Assembly: GCA_003952965.2 (NCBI GenBank)
Contig: CM025854.1
Span: forward strand, 28,593,364-28,657,363
Direction: 5' to 3'
DNA length: 64,000 nucleotides
Origin: Morella rubra
Taxonomy: Eukaryota > Streptophyta > Magnoliopsida > Fagales > Myricaceae
Part shown: piece by piece, positions 37,323 to 49,587 of the stretch
Layout of the letters: each line of letters begins with the position of its first letter
How positions within the stretch are numbered: position 1 is the first letter of the stretch
Program-made: the position numbers and the translations under genes
The notes under the pieces: generated by a model
Databases searched by the model: none
What the model was told of the DNA's origin: nothing
The model's input: the letters and a program-made list of their open reading frames with translations, nothing else

Positions 37323-40300
37323 ATGGCAGCTTCGCAATTCTCCGCGACTTCGACCCGGCTAGAGGCATTTTCGCAATGCAATGCGGTCTCTAGACTATTC
37401 GCTTTCGGTTCCGGAAGCAGCAGATCAAAACTTCTGTCGATCAGGACCTTGAGTTCACGGCCTGTGAGGCGGTATTTCTCGGTCAAGAACGTGTCCAGCG
37501 AGCCGAAGCCGAAACTGATGGATCCAATCACCGAAGGTCGGGATTTTCCTGTCCCCTGCTGTGTTTGATCTATGATCTTGCGCTTCCATTTTTTGTAGTT
37601 GACTTTCAGAGAGAGGTGGTATTCTCCTTTATCTGCTGTTGTGTTTTTTTTGGCCAGGAACTAATGTAGTTGAGTATAAAGAAAGTACGCTCACTTAAGG
37701 TTAGTCGGAAAGGATCGAAGGATTTAAATGGGGAGAGTGGTAAAAGAATAAACGAAATGAAGAGGAATGATTGGGTTCGTAAGGGCGCGTTTGAAACAGG
37801 GGTGATGGTAAACTAATTATTAGGTGCTCGTGGAGCACTGTTCCCTCATCTCGCGTAAATGATGGATCCTATGAAGGCTTTTAGGCAGTGCCACATTTAT
37901 ATGAGGGGAAGGAACAATGCTACCTAATAGCTTCTGCTGATGATTGTTGGTCAATTTCCTATGAAGTGACCCATTACCATCTATCTAGTGACCTTGTATG
38001 CCTGTATTTCAGATTTCTGTTAGTGGGGAAAACAAAAAGGAATTTTGAATCCTCTACCAACAGATATTTGGTATATCGCACATAGTCAACTACATCTTAC
38101 CTTGTTAGCATCAAGAAAGGATTGAGACTCATCATTTGGTGAGAAGTTACCTCAAACCTATTAGAAGTCATGCTATTTGATGATCTCAACTGTCTTGTTC
38201 CAGTCAAACTCATGTGTCTATGCAACTGAGGATGGGAAAAGAGTTTGCAGGTTAAACAATTGACAATCATTTAATTAAGCTGCCTTGTCACTGGGTGCTG
38301 CTAGATGGTGCACTTCAGGTGGTGTGTTTGGATCTTTTTTTGATGCTGACATGGTAAGACGTGATCTGTTTTTTGCATTGTGGCTTACATGGGGAAAGGG
38401 GGTCAAAGTGAGACAAGCATTAAGATAATAAACCCTAAACTCTCTTTCTGCATTTGTGTCCAAATTAAGAGAGAGAGAGAGAGAGATTGCGAAGGCAATT
38501 CCTGTGAAGTGTGCATATATTTCATTTCATGTTGTCTACCGTATTGATGATTACCATTTGTATTTTGCTTTAGAAGCTCCAACTTCTCACACTTCATTCA
38601 CACCGGATGCGGCATCTATTGCCTCAAGTATCAAGTACCATGCAGAGTTCACCCCATTGTTTTCTCCAGAGCGGTTTGAGCTTCCAAAGGCATTCTTTGC
38701 AACCGCACAAAGTGTCCGTGATGCTCTCATTATAAATTGGAATGCAACATATGAATACTATGAAAGGTTGAATGTAAAGCAGGCATATTATTTGTCGATG
38801 GAATTTCTACAGGTTTGCCATTAGTGTTCTCTACTTTTCCCACAAAGACAATTCATTCTTGTTGTTTCTAACTGCACGATGTTATTGTTCCCTAATCTTT
38901 AATTTTTGTAGGGTAGAGCACTGTTAAATGCAATTGGTAATTTAGAGCTCACTGGTGAGTATGCAGAGGCTCTCAGAAAGCTTGGATATAAGTTAGAAAA
39001 TGTGGCCTCCCAGGTCAGGTTGCTTTTCTTGTAATTTCCATTCAGTTTGATGTAGTTTGCTATGGATTCTTCAATTCAAGTTCTACTCAACTTGATCTCT
39101 ATAACCCCAAATTTTCTCAATCAATGTTGGACCTAAGCCAACCAAAAATGTGGGCAAAAGCCAACATGTGCAACAAAGTTAATTAATTTTCCATTGATTG
39201 GTGAATTAAATGGGTGAGTGAAAGCTAGGGAATCATTATTAGCAGAAATAGTTTAAGCAAACAGTGAAGGCAGAGAAGTTATTATGCCTAATTTCCTTTT
39301 GATCCAAGGGCAACCTTGAAGTGCATTCCGATTCCCAAAACATATTCATATATAGAGATTAACCTTATGATAATCAGATATAGAGATAACAATAATTTCT
39401 TGGATTAAGTTACTAACTTCTTCACTTGGTTGTGACTTCGGCCTTTTTATTTTTCCTTTTTTCTCAGAAATGGTTGGATTTCACCAAAGCAGACAATTCA
39501 ATACCAACTTTGGAGAGACAAACAATTATTGGAGCTGATTGAAATGGTGCTTGTGGGGAAGAAACAACTTATAAAATCTGAATACGAATCACCATACGAA
39601 TCATAAACAACTTGTTTGTTTTGAACCCTCTACCACCTAGGATAGACAAGATGATCTTGAATATGACCTTTTCTTTTTGTAATTACTTAAATGCACTTTC
39701 ATGCAAATCAATTAATCTGTCTGTGGGTATACGTCTCAGTCAGGTCAGGTTGCTTTTCTTGTAATTTCCATTCAGTTTGATGTAGTTTGCTATGGATTCT
39801 TCAATTCAAGTTCTACTCAACTTGATCTCTATAACCCCAAATTTTCTCAATCAATGTTGGACCTAAGCCAACCAAAAATGTGGGCAAAAGCCAACATGTG
39901 CAACAAAGTTAATTAATTTTCCATTGATTGGTGAATTAAATGGGTGAGTGAAAGCTAGGGAATCATTATTAGCAGAAATAGTTTAAGCAAACAGTGAAGG
40001 CAGAGAAGTTATTATGCCTAATTTCCTTTTGATCCAAGGGCAACCTTGAAGTGCATTCCGATTCCCAAAACATATTCATATATAGAGATTAACCTTATGA
40101 TAATCAGATATAGAGATAACAATAATTTCTTGGATTAAGTTACTAACTTCTTCACTTGGTTGTGACTTCGGCCTTTTTATTTTTCCTTTTTTCTCAGAAA
40201 TGGTTGGATTTCACCAAAGCAGACAATTCAATACCAACTTTGGAGAGACAAACAATTATTGGAGCTGATTGAAATGGTGCTTGTGGGGAAGAAACAACTT

Positions 40301-43300
40301 ATAAAATCTGAATACGAATCACCATACGAATCATAAACAACTTGTTTGTTTTGAACCCTCTACCACCTAGGATAGACAAGATGATCTTGAATATGACCTT
40401 TTCTTTTTGTAATTACTTAAATGCACTTTCATGCAAATCAATTAATCTGTCTGTGGGTATACGTGTCATGGTATCTAATATCTTTTGTTGACTACAAACA
40501 GGAGCCTGATGCTGCACTCGGTAATGGGGGTCTAGGGCGCCTTGCCTCCTGTTTCCTGGACTCTTTGGCAACATTAAATTACCCAGCATGGGGCTATGGC
40601 CTGAGATACAAGTATGGCCTGTTTAAACAGCGGATAACAAAAGATGGGCAGGAGGAAGCTGCTGAAGATTGGCTTGAGGTATACGTGATATCTGCTTTTT
40701 TTCCTTAACTCGAAGTGCTTAATAGCATTTGAGTGACGTCTTACTGTTCGGATTGATTACACTACCTTGAAGTAAATTATGGTTTCTTGTTGCAGATGGG
40801 AAATCCCTGGGAAATTCTGCGAAATGATGTCTCCCATCCTGTCAAATTTTATGGCAAGGTTGTTTCTGGATCGGATGGAAAAAGACATTGGATTGGAGGA
40901 GAAGATATAAAGGCTGTTGCTTATGATGTTCCAATACCAGGATATAAAACTAAAAACACTATCAATCTGCGACTTTGGTCCACCAAGGCTCAGTCAGAAG
41001 ATTTTGATTTGAATGCTTTTAATGCTGGAGAGCACACCAAAGCATATGAAGCCCTAGCAAATGCTGAGAAGGTTTGGATGCACTCATCATGTTATATACA
41101 TTTTCTTTTGATGATCTTGCCTGCTGTCGGACACTTTTTTTCTAAATTTTGCCTACAAATGCCTACTTTCAGATGGGTCCCTTTTCATATTGTGAGGGAC
41201 CTTGACCGCCAATAATGCCAACTTTCAGATGTTTCTATCATATATAATGTTTGTTACTTCTACCACTTGGTACAAAGGATGGTTTGTATACTGATTTTTT
41301 TAATACCAGATTTGTTATGTACTCTACCCCGGGGATGAATCGATGGAGGGCAAGATCCTTCGTTTGAAGCAACAATACACGCTATGTTCAGCGTCTCTAC
41401 AAGATATCCTTGCGCGATTTGAGAGAAGATCTGGAGCAAATGTAAAATGGGAAGAGATCCCTGAGAAGGTTGCAGTACAGATGAATGATACCCACCCAAC
41501 TCTCTGTATCCCAGAGCTGATGAGAATTTTGATAGATTTGAAGGGTTTAAGCTGGAAGGAGGCCTGGACCATCACTCAAAGGTACTAGTGTTTGTTTTGT
41601 ATCCATGCATTGATGAGTTACCTTTGTTGATTGTGCGTTGGACTATTTGGAACACTGGATCTAATTGATATCTTTGTGTTTTACTCCCTCCGTCATAATC
41701 CGACTCTCTTGCCTTCCTTTGAAGAAGATCCAACATAAATGTCAACTTTCTAAAATTGGAAGTTTATATTTCAACATTCCATATTACCTCTACTTTTCTC
41801 AAAAACCAGATGAGATTCTTGGTAAAAGTCGTGTCACCTCTAATAGATTAAATAATATTTTAGGTAGATCAATTTATAATGTTCCTTCTATTAATAATCA
41901 CAACATTCCAAACTGAGACATAATAATGGGGATGGAGGGGGGGAGTCATAAATGTTTGGATTATAATGAACTAAGTGAGGTACACCAGATCATAAATAGC
42001 AGAAGTTTATTCATCCTCTTTTCTCACCTCATGTAGATGCAAGTGGGACAAGGATTTGGATAACTATAGCGATTTCTTTTCTTCTAATCTCTATTGTGCT
42101 GAAAAGACATGCACAGGCGCGCACTTTAACACACATTCCAGCTGGTTGGCTCAACCCATGTTTCCATCTTTGCGGTTCGAAGAGAGAAAAAATAAAATGA
42201 AAGCTAGAACATTATCCATGGGATTCTTCTAACATTTTCTAACGCTTCCATTAGTTTCTGATAGTCTTGCTGATTTTCTATTCTTAATACAGTCTCACAT
42301 TTTGTAACATCTATTTATAACATTCTGCAACCTTTGTTCCAGAACCGTGGCATATACGAATCACACTGTTCTTCCTGAGGCATTGGAGAAATGGAGTTTA
42401 GAGCTTATGCAGAAACTGCTTCCTCGACACGTGGAAATCATCGAGATGATTGATGAGGAGGTAATGCTGGACTATATGCATAACTAAAATCTTCTCACCT
42501 AACTTATATTTTTCCTGATTCCTAATTTGTCATATTTTCCAGCTTATCCAAACCATAATATCTGAGTATGGAACAGCGGATTCTGAAATATTGGAGAAAA
42601 AATTGAAGGAGATGAGAATATTAGAGAATGTTGATCTCCCTGCCACCTTTGCGGATTTATTTGTGAAACCTAAGGAAAGCCCTATTGTTCTTCCCAGTGA
42701 GGAACTTGAAAATTCTGAAGAAGCAGTTGAACCTCTTGATGAAGAAGGTGGATCTGAAGAGGAAGGCACTCAGAAAAAGACAATGGTGTTGCCAGATCCA
42801 GTACCAGAGCCTCTTGTGAAACCTAAGGAAAGCCCTATTGTTCTTCCCAGTGAGGAACTTGAAAATTCTGAAGAAGCAGTTGAACCTCTTGAGGAAGAAG
42901 GTGGATCTGAAGAGGAAGGCACTCGGAAAAAGACAATGGTGTTGCCAGATCCAGTACCAGAGCCTCCAAAGATCGTTCGCATGGCTAATCTCTCTGTTGT
43001 TGGGGGTCATGCAGTAAATGGCGTTGCTGAGATACATAGCGAGATAGTAAAAAAAGACGTATTCAATTCATTTTTTAAGGTAAAAATGTTGTTCATATCA
43101 AGATAATGCAGTTCAATGATTCTGGAAAAGGGAAAAACAAAAGTGATTCATTCAGTCAATGCCTGTTATAGTATCTTATGTACTCATATCATTGACCTCT
43201 ACACTGTCGTTTTGGCAGTTGTGGCCTGATAAATTTCAAAACAAAACAAATGGGGTGACACCAAGAAGGTGGATCCGCTTCTGCAATCCAGAATTAAGTA

Positions 43301-46300
43301 AAATTATATCCAGCTGCACTGGTTCAGACGACTGGGTCCTAAATACTGAAAAACTGGCTGAGTTACGGAAGGTAGTCCACCCAATCAAATTTCTTACTTG
43401 TCTAATTGTCACATTGATGATCATTAGTCTTGATAAATGAAAACAGATTTTGATTCCTCTTCAGTTTTTTTTCTAACATAGTGTCTCTTTTCTTTTAGTT
43501 TAAATCCTGATTGGTCAAATTTAAATGGATACTTTTAAAATGTGGAGCACTAACATTGGACATGACACAGTATACACATAAGTATAGAATATGTACCTCC
43601 TTTCGGGCTTGCACCCTATAGACATGCAGAAGCAAAAAGAGAGGAGTTTATGATTTGCAAATTTCAAGACGACTGACAGTTACCCAAAAAAAAATTTCAA
43701 GACGACTGGAGTACCCATGTTTTGCAGACTATGTAACACTTAAGTTTAGGGTCATATCACCATGTCTTAGAAGTGACACTGCGACAGCACTTTGCCTAGG
43801 AATAACCACATTAGTGGTTGTATTCATAGTTATTTTCATTCTCAAAATTTGTATTTGTACTTGCATCTTAAGTGGTATTGACAATTGCGATGACAGTTAC
43901 AGTTACAATTACAATTTTTATGTCGTCTCTTACCTTCTCAACTCAAAAACACGAAGCTCTACATCTTGTGTTATCTGCTTAGAAAATACATTTGAAGTCT
44001 ATATCTTAGATTTCAATCTTTTCTATACACAAGGGGTTACTGCATTCGAAGTGAAATTCTTCTTTTCGATTTTCACTCTTTTTTCAATTATGCATAGGAG
44101 CTTTAGAATTGAAGCCATGGATTTTGAATTTCAAGGCATATTGTCCATCTGTTTTGTCATATATGCCTAGTAGATGATAAAAAAGTGGTGCTGATCTCAC
44201 AGACCTACTAACTGCGGTAGTTCCACTTTTAATAGTTTGCTGATAATGAGGATCTCCAAACCCAGTGGAGGGCTGCCAAAAGGAGCAACAAGATGAAAGT
44301 TGTGTCATTCCTCAAAGAGAAGACAGGGTATTCTGTCAGCCCTGATGCATTATTTGATATCCAGGTAATTTGGTTGCCTTTGGATTCACTTCTTTCTCGC
44401 AGTGTGACAAAAGTGTGGGAAAATGGAATTGTTCAACGCCAGATGAAAGTAGGAAAAGTCCACAAAATGATGGAAAACTGGGGTATGTTTTCCGTAAGGC
44501 ATCCCCAGAAGAAACTCAGTCAAATTTTAGATGAGGTAGTAGTGGTTGACCATTAAGAAGAGAGTAGCTATAAAGGCTCAACCATCTCTTTATCTCATGG
44601 TTCAGGCTCAAGACAAGTTTTCATTATGGAGTGGATTAATATCTTCCAAAATAATGTATTCAGTTGGTGGTTTGTAGCTTTGGCTGCTCATCATTCAAAA
44701 TTGTTTTTTCTTGTACGGCATGATGAACTGTGGCACCGATTTATTTTTTTAGGTGAAGCGCATCCATGAATACAAAAGGCAACTAATGAACATCTTGGGA
44801 ATTGTTTATCGCTACAAGACGATGAAAGAAATGAGTGCAGCGGAGAGGAGAACAAAGTTTGTGCCACGAGTCTGTATATTTGGGGGAAAAGCATTTGCTA
44901 CATATGTGCAAGCCAAGAGAATTGTGAAATTTATCACTGATGTTGGGTCTACAGTAAACCATGATCCTGAAATAGGTGATTTACTCAAGGTATGGATGGA
45001 CTTGATCCTAGATCTTGTTAATGAGTTTTGTGAAAGGTGGGCATACATCATCTATCTTTACTATCACAGGATTAACAACTTGACTGACTCTTTTTCATTG
45101 TGATTCTCACATCATGAACAATTGGCAAGTTCTGTCAGTTTGTGGCATTGACCTATAAATAGGAATTTTGGTGCTTTGGCACTTAAAAACTAGACTGATT
45201 TGTAGATTTGATCTAAGTTATACTTCTGCGTATCACTTATAGTACGGATGGGCCATGATACAACTAAATCACTGCATGACTGAAAAAGATATAAAAGAGG
45301 AAGAAAAAAGAAAAGAGAAACGTAGTTTGAAAAAATTTGGATGTTATAACAGCACATCCTGGAAGGTTAGGACATGTAAATGTACAGAATGAAATAGTTT
45401 TCACAACACAGACTTATCATTTCAGGCAAAGAATCTCTATCCCCCCCCCCCCTCTCCCCGGGTGGAGAGGATAGGAATTTGATAGTAATATCTATGTAAC
45501 AATTGATGGTAATTATTTCAATAAAACAACTTGACATTGCATATAGGAATTTGATATTACTTAGTTATCTCTTTGTAACACTTGATGGTAATTATTTCAA
45601 CAAAACAACTTGACACTGCATAGTCAAGTCCTGCTGGCGCATCTCAGTTCTCAAGTTCAGTTTCTATACCAACATAGCCACACCATTGAGTTCAGTTGAT
45701 TTAAATTGGTTGTTAAATAACTCTAAATTCTTTCTTAAACGTGCATCGGTTGCTCGCTGCAAATTCCTCTTGATCAATTGAAAGACAATCATTGTTTGTG
45801 TAATTATTGCCTATTACATTGTTTCTGTTATCACAAAGCTAATGATTTTGAAATATTGTTTGTCTCAATTAGGTCATTTTTGTTCCTGATTACAATGTCA
45901 GTGTCGCTGAATTGCTTATCCCTGCAAGTGAGCTATCACAACACATAAGGTATTTCACTTGATGCTTGGTACTATTTTCTTGCCTTGTCTCGTGGTTGTC
46001 TAGTTTTATGTTTGCTGCATATGGTAGATGGAGGAAGGGATTTTGCCAGTACTCGTGTTTTTAGCAGCTTATTGATGCTTTGAATCAGGCTTGCCCATAC
46101 GTGGCCTTTTGTGTTTAAAGTTGTGAAGGACTGAAAGTTTTTCTGCGATGGGCTTAATGTGGTCCTGGCAACGGCTGGAAATGTACAGTGTAGATTTCTT
46201 TCGGGGAAGCATGAGTAATGGGTGGTAAACTAGGGAGCAGAGTCCTAGGATTTTTGAAATAGTTTAAGTTAGTTGTCAGCCTGACTCAAGTTCTATTGTA

Positions 46301-48200
46301 CACATGTGAAATATAGGTTGGATTATTTCCTCCCAGCACACTCATTTTGTCCATCATTGTAAGTAGTAACAGCACAAAAAGAACCAAATGCAACAACGGT
46401 ATTCCAGTACAAAGAGTTACTTAATTTATATGGTATAATAGCAAAAATATTCCTTTGATTGTTGCTGGAAATGCTTATTCTTATGCACCTTTTGCTGCAG
46501 ATCAGTAACCATGCTTGTGTGTTGGCAATGCGCAATTACCGACATTAAGAACTTATGTCTTTAAGTGCAAGGAGAGCTTGGGAAATTAAAGAATTATTTG
46601 CCAAAATCTTTAGGTATTAGTTAGTTGTGTTAGATAAAGCTTTCACAAAGCTGACACCTTCCTCCCTCTCTGTAGTACTGCTGGGATGGAGGCCAGTGGA
46701 ACTAGCAACATGAAGTTTGTGATGAATGGTTGCATTCTGATTGGGACCTTGGATGGAGCGAATGTTGAAATAAGAGAAGAGGTTGGTGCAGACAACTTTT
46801 TCCTCTTTGGTGCTGAAGCTCATGAGATTGCTGGGCTCAGGAAAGAAAGAGCTGAGGGAAAGGTATGCCTTCGTAACAAACTCATCACTTCTCTCATGTT
46901 CTAACTGGGATTGCTAAGTTGGCAGAAATTCTACGAACTAGCTTATTGTTTCTGTACATTGCAATTTAACCTTGCTGAACATGTAGTTTGTTCCGGACCC
47001 ACGTTTTGAGGAAGTCAAGGAATTTGTAAGAAGTGGTGTTTTTGGGTCTTACAATTATGATGAACTTATCGGGTCTTTGGAAGGAAATGAAGGTTTTGGC
47101 CGCGCTGACTATTTCCTTGTGGCCAAGGACTTCCCTGTACATGTAGAGATGCCAAGCAGAAGGTTGATAGAAGCATACCGGGTGACCAGGGTGAGTATAT
47201 ACGGCATCAATATGCTTGCTTAATGTAGATCAGTTGCTTTGTGTTGGCAGAGATCCTTTAAGTGTTGGGACCAAAATGCACAAAGCTTTCATGCTGGGAT
47301 GGAAGTGGAACTAGCATGAAGTCCTGATTGGGACCTTGGATGGAGCGAATGTTGAACTGGTGCTCTCATGAGATTGCTGGGCTCAGGAAAGAAAGAGCTG
47401 AGGGAAAGGTATGCCTTCGTAACAAACTCATCACTTCTCTCATGTTCTAACTGGGATTGCTAGGCTGGTTGGTGAGTTGGCAGAAATTCTACGACCTCTC
47501 TTTGTTTTTGGAAGAAATGGAAACTAGTAAAGGGAAGAATAACTTATTGTTTCTGTTCTTCTTGTCTTTTACATGCTGATTGCAATTTAACCTTGCTGAA
47601 CTCGTTATGTAGTTTGTTCCGGACCCACGTTTTGAGGAAGTCAAGGAATTTGTAAGAAGTGGTGTTTTTGGGTCTTACAATTATGATGAACTTATCGGGT
47701 CTTTGGAAGGAAATGAAGGTTTTGGCCGCGCTGACTATTTCCTTGTGGCCAAGGACTTCCCTGGTTACATAGAATGCCAAGAGAAGGTTGATGAAGCATA
47801 CCGGGACCAAAAGGTGAGATATACGGCATCAATATGTGCTTGCTAATGTAGCTTTTTGTAGAGATCCATGTGACTGCAATTCATGGTGGAAACACATTCC
47901 ATATTTATGAACTGGGTCAATTGGATCCTATGTTTGCTTCCATCTACAAAATTTTCATGTTGCTCATCCATCAAGCACATACATCCAACTCATACATTTT
48001 CTCACAGATGCAATTACAATCATAAATAGTTCTAGTTTGGTTATTCTATTTGTGCCTAATATCTGTGATTGGTGCTGGTTCAGAGATGGACAAGAATGTC
48101 GATCTTGAATACTGCAGGATCATACAAGTTCAGCAGCGACAGAACCATCCATGAATATGCCAAGGACATATGGAATATTGCACCTGTCGAATTGCCGTAG
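37323..48200 (+). CDS. PHS1: Alpha-1,4 glucan phosphorylase, L-type isozyme, plastidial
   Basis: GT35 enzyme that reversibly transfers glucose between alpha-1,4 glucan ends and glucose-1-phosphate in plastids. Fifteen exons: 37323-37536, 38574-38812, 38912-39013, 40502-40678, 40796-41071, 41310-41581, 42343-42460, 42543-43079, 43219-43371, 44236-44364, 44753-44989, 45873-45949, 46676-46862, 47613-47813 and 48084-48200. All use GT-AG, and together they make 3036 nt, in frame, for 1011 residues. Exon 1 gives a Ser/Arg-rich transit peptide. Hallmarks are [15 protein letters not shown] (exon 4), [15 protein letters not shown] (exon 6), NGVTPRRW (exon 9) and the pyridoxal-phosphate Lys in [10 protein letters not shown] (exon 13). 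Exon 8 encodes the acidic insertion that defines plastidial L-type enzymes and here contains a 51-residue tandem duplication. It is longer than potato PHO1 (966). False duplicates of intron 3 and exons 13-14 must be left out of the model. Confidence 0.95.
38469..38486. repeat. GA microsatellite in PHS1 intron 1
   Basis: Nine GA units in intron 1, about 90 bp before exon 2. Simple repeat only. Confidence 0.9.
39011..40464. repeat. Tandem duplication of 724 bp in PHS1 intron 3
   Basis: Unit 1 is 39011-39734 and unit 2 is 39741-40464, equal in length and apparently identical, separated by the hexamer ctcagt. Unit 1 begins exactly at the last codon of exon 3 (CAG followed by GTCAGG), so unit 2 brings a second copy of that donor site. 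No coding sequence is affected. Confidence 0.96.
41684..41945. mobile_element. Stowaway-like MITE in PHS1 intron 6
   Basis: The left end reads CTCCCTCCGTCATAAT right after a TA dinucleotide. The right end, read in reverse, gives CTCCCCCCCTCCATCCC followed by ATTATTATGTCTC. Both fit the Tc1/mariner-derived Stowaway terminus. The element is about 260 bp and AT-rich inside with no open frame. The right TA is not intact (tcata follows), so the insertion is not recent. Confidence 0.7.
42663..42968 (+). repeat. 153-bp in-frame tandem duplication in PHS1 exon 8
   Basis: Copy 1 (42663-42815) and copy 2 (42816-42968) each encode 51 residues beginning [20 protein letters not shown]. The two copies differ by two internal base substitutions that change the protein (Asp/Glu and Gln/Arg), plus a change at the very end. 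The repeat lies in the acidic, PEST-like insertion between the two halves of the L-type enzyme. Confidence 0.95.
45441..45452. repeat. Poly-C run in PHS1 intron 11
   Basis: A run of about 12 C followed by tctccccgggtgg. Simple low-complexity sequence between exons 11 and 12. Confidence 0.8.
45470..45622. repeat. Diverged 75-bp tandem repeat in PHS1 intron 11
   Basis: The sequence from ggaatttgatagtaatatct to cttgacattgcata is repeated at about 45546-45622 with scattered substitutions and small gaps. This ordinary divergence contrasts with the gap-only differences in the large duplications. Confidence 0.85.
46987..47190 (+). pseudogene. Damaged copy of PHS1 exon 14
   Basis: It starts like exon 14 ([17 protein letters not shown]) and stays in frame to LVAKDFP, then small insertions replace the conserved [17 protein letters not shown] with unrelated residues. 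The intact version is at 47613-47813. If used as well as the real exon it would duplicate about 50 residues of the catalytic domain, so it is excluded from the model. Confidence 0.85.
47299..47409 (+). pseudogene. Damaged copy of PHS1 exon 13
   Basis: It matches exon 13 (46676-46862) but lacks several blocks, including the codons for the pyridoxal-phosphate Lys region and the [11 protein letters not shown] segment. It cannot encode a working exon. It is the poor left end of the second unit of the duplication. Confidence 0.85.
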
Positions 48201-49587
48201 AGGTCTATTTGTACGGACCGGTGGAGATGGATTTCGCACGGATGGCTGATTACAGAGGCATTTCGTTCTTTCAACGTATCTTTTTGTTGCTTTCGACCTT
48301 TTCAGTATGTAAAGAAAATGGGTGGGGAATAAGGTGCGAGGTCTCGTTCGAATTCAAGTTTTTTGCAATAAATAATGCAACGCGCTCGCCTTTGTGCACA
48401 GAACTGGTTCTTTTTTACCTTCCAATTTTGATGGGCGCTGCTGAGGCTTGCCGGTTTTTAATACAGTAGCTCTCTTGCATGGGTTTGATTTTGTTGCTGC
48501 TCTTAATCCTAGCAGTCTTGTTTCAAGAACCGGAAGCTATTCGAATGGAGATGCATTGAGCTAAAAGCCTTCAGATCTATAAAAAGTGGTGCCTGCTCTT
48601 AATCCTGTCAGTCTTTCAAATTCATTGCATGGTAGATTTCATATTAAGGATATATAATATTTATTTCAAATTCATTGCATGCGAAATTGGATTAGGGTTT
48701 GGAGGTTAGTATGGGTTAACAGGAAGAAGAGTAGGGTGGCGGGTTGATGTCTGTGCGTGGTTGTGGGATTTGGTACTTGTCAGGCCACCTGGTGTACTCC
48801 ATGAAGTTCTTCAACTTCTCACGCAGAGCTTTTCATAGACAGAGAGAGAGAGAGATTGGTCTGTGAAATCCGCAACCGATTCTTTTTGTGACAGAACTCT
48901 GGACGTTAGAGGGGGGTGTCAGAGTGAGGTGACAGCCGGAGAGAACGAAGGACAATTGGATCTGGACTCACGTGGGCCTTAAGCTAATAGGCTTCAGTGA
49001 TCTTATGTCTTGTTTACGGGCACATATTTGATGTGCTTCCAGGGACTGAGAGTGGGCCTTAAACATAAGTTCTCTGTGAGCCCCAACGTAGGTTTCAAAT
49101 GGGCCTCCAAACCATTCAAGTAGCTCCACTTGTTTAGAAAGGCGTCAACTTTTCTCTCTTGAACCATGCAGTTAGATGAGCATGTTCGTCGTCCTCTCTG
49201 TGCACGGTTGCCAAACCAACAAGATAACGCGGATACGGGGGGACAAAGAAAGTCTATTAGCTGGATTTATCATTCACTCTTTGAACCAAACAAAATTGAG
49301 ATACAAAAAGGACGGAAGTTCAACAAAAATCAAGCACAATATTCCTGACCATCTGGTTTCCAAAACGAAACGTGTGTGAATGAGCTTCGATTCGCTAACT
49401 GTGGAAACTTATCAGTGAAGAATGAAGACGTAAACGTGGAACTAATACCAGCTTTTTGATGAAACGCACACCATGGATTTACCAAACATCAAACGGAAGC
49501 TTCACCTCTCTCTACATGGGTTATTCTCAAATCTGCTAAGAAAGCCACTAGAAACTACGAGGTAGCGATGGAGGGAAATCTCCTTTC
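48201..49587. other. Convergent 3' region between PHS1 and the C2H2 gene
   Basis: It contains the PHS1 3' UTR (an aataaa signal lies near 48368) and the 3' flank of the C2H2 gene. A GA microsatellite sits at about 48840-48855. No gene is apparent. Confidence 0.6.

Larger units (their letters stand above)
46627..47868. repeat. Tandem duplication over PHS1 exons 13-14
   Basis: Unit 1 (about 46627-47256) has a clean exon 13 but a damaged intron and exon 14. Unit 2 (about 47283-47868) has a damaged exon 13 and a clean exon 14. Most differences are gaps. The good exon 13 (46676-46862) and the good exon 14 (47613-47813) splice in frame. Confidence 0.92.

Noticed and set aside
42657..43037. Minus-strand repeat protein of 126 codons
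   Set aside because: Its repeated sequence is only the reverse reading of the duplicated PHS1 exon 8 segment.
43655..44170. 171-codon plus-strand open frame
   Set aside because: It lies wholly inside PHS1 intron 9, is low-complexity (Phe, Ile, Cys, Tyr rich) and shows no domain or conserved motif. Chance frame in AT-rich DNA.
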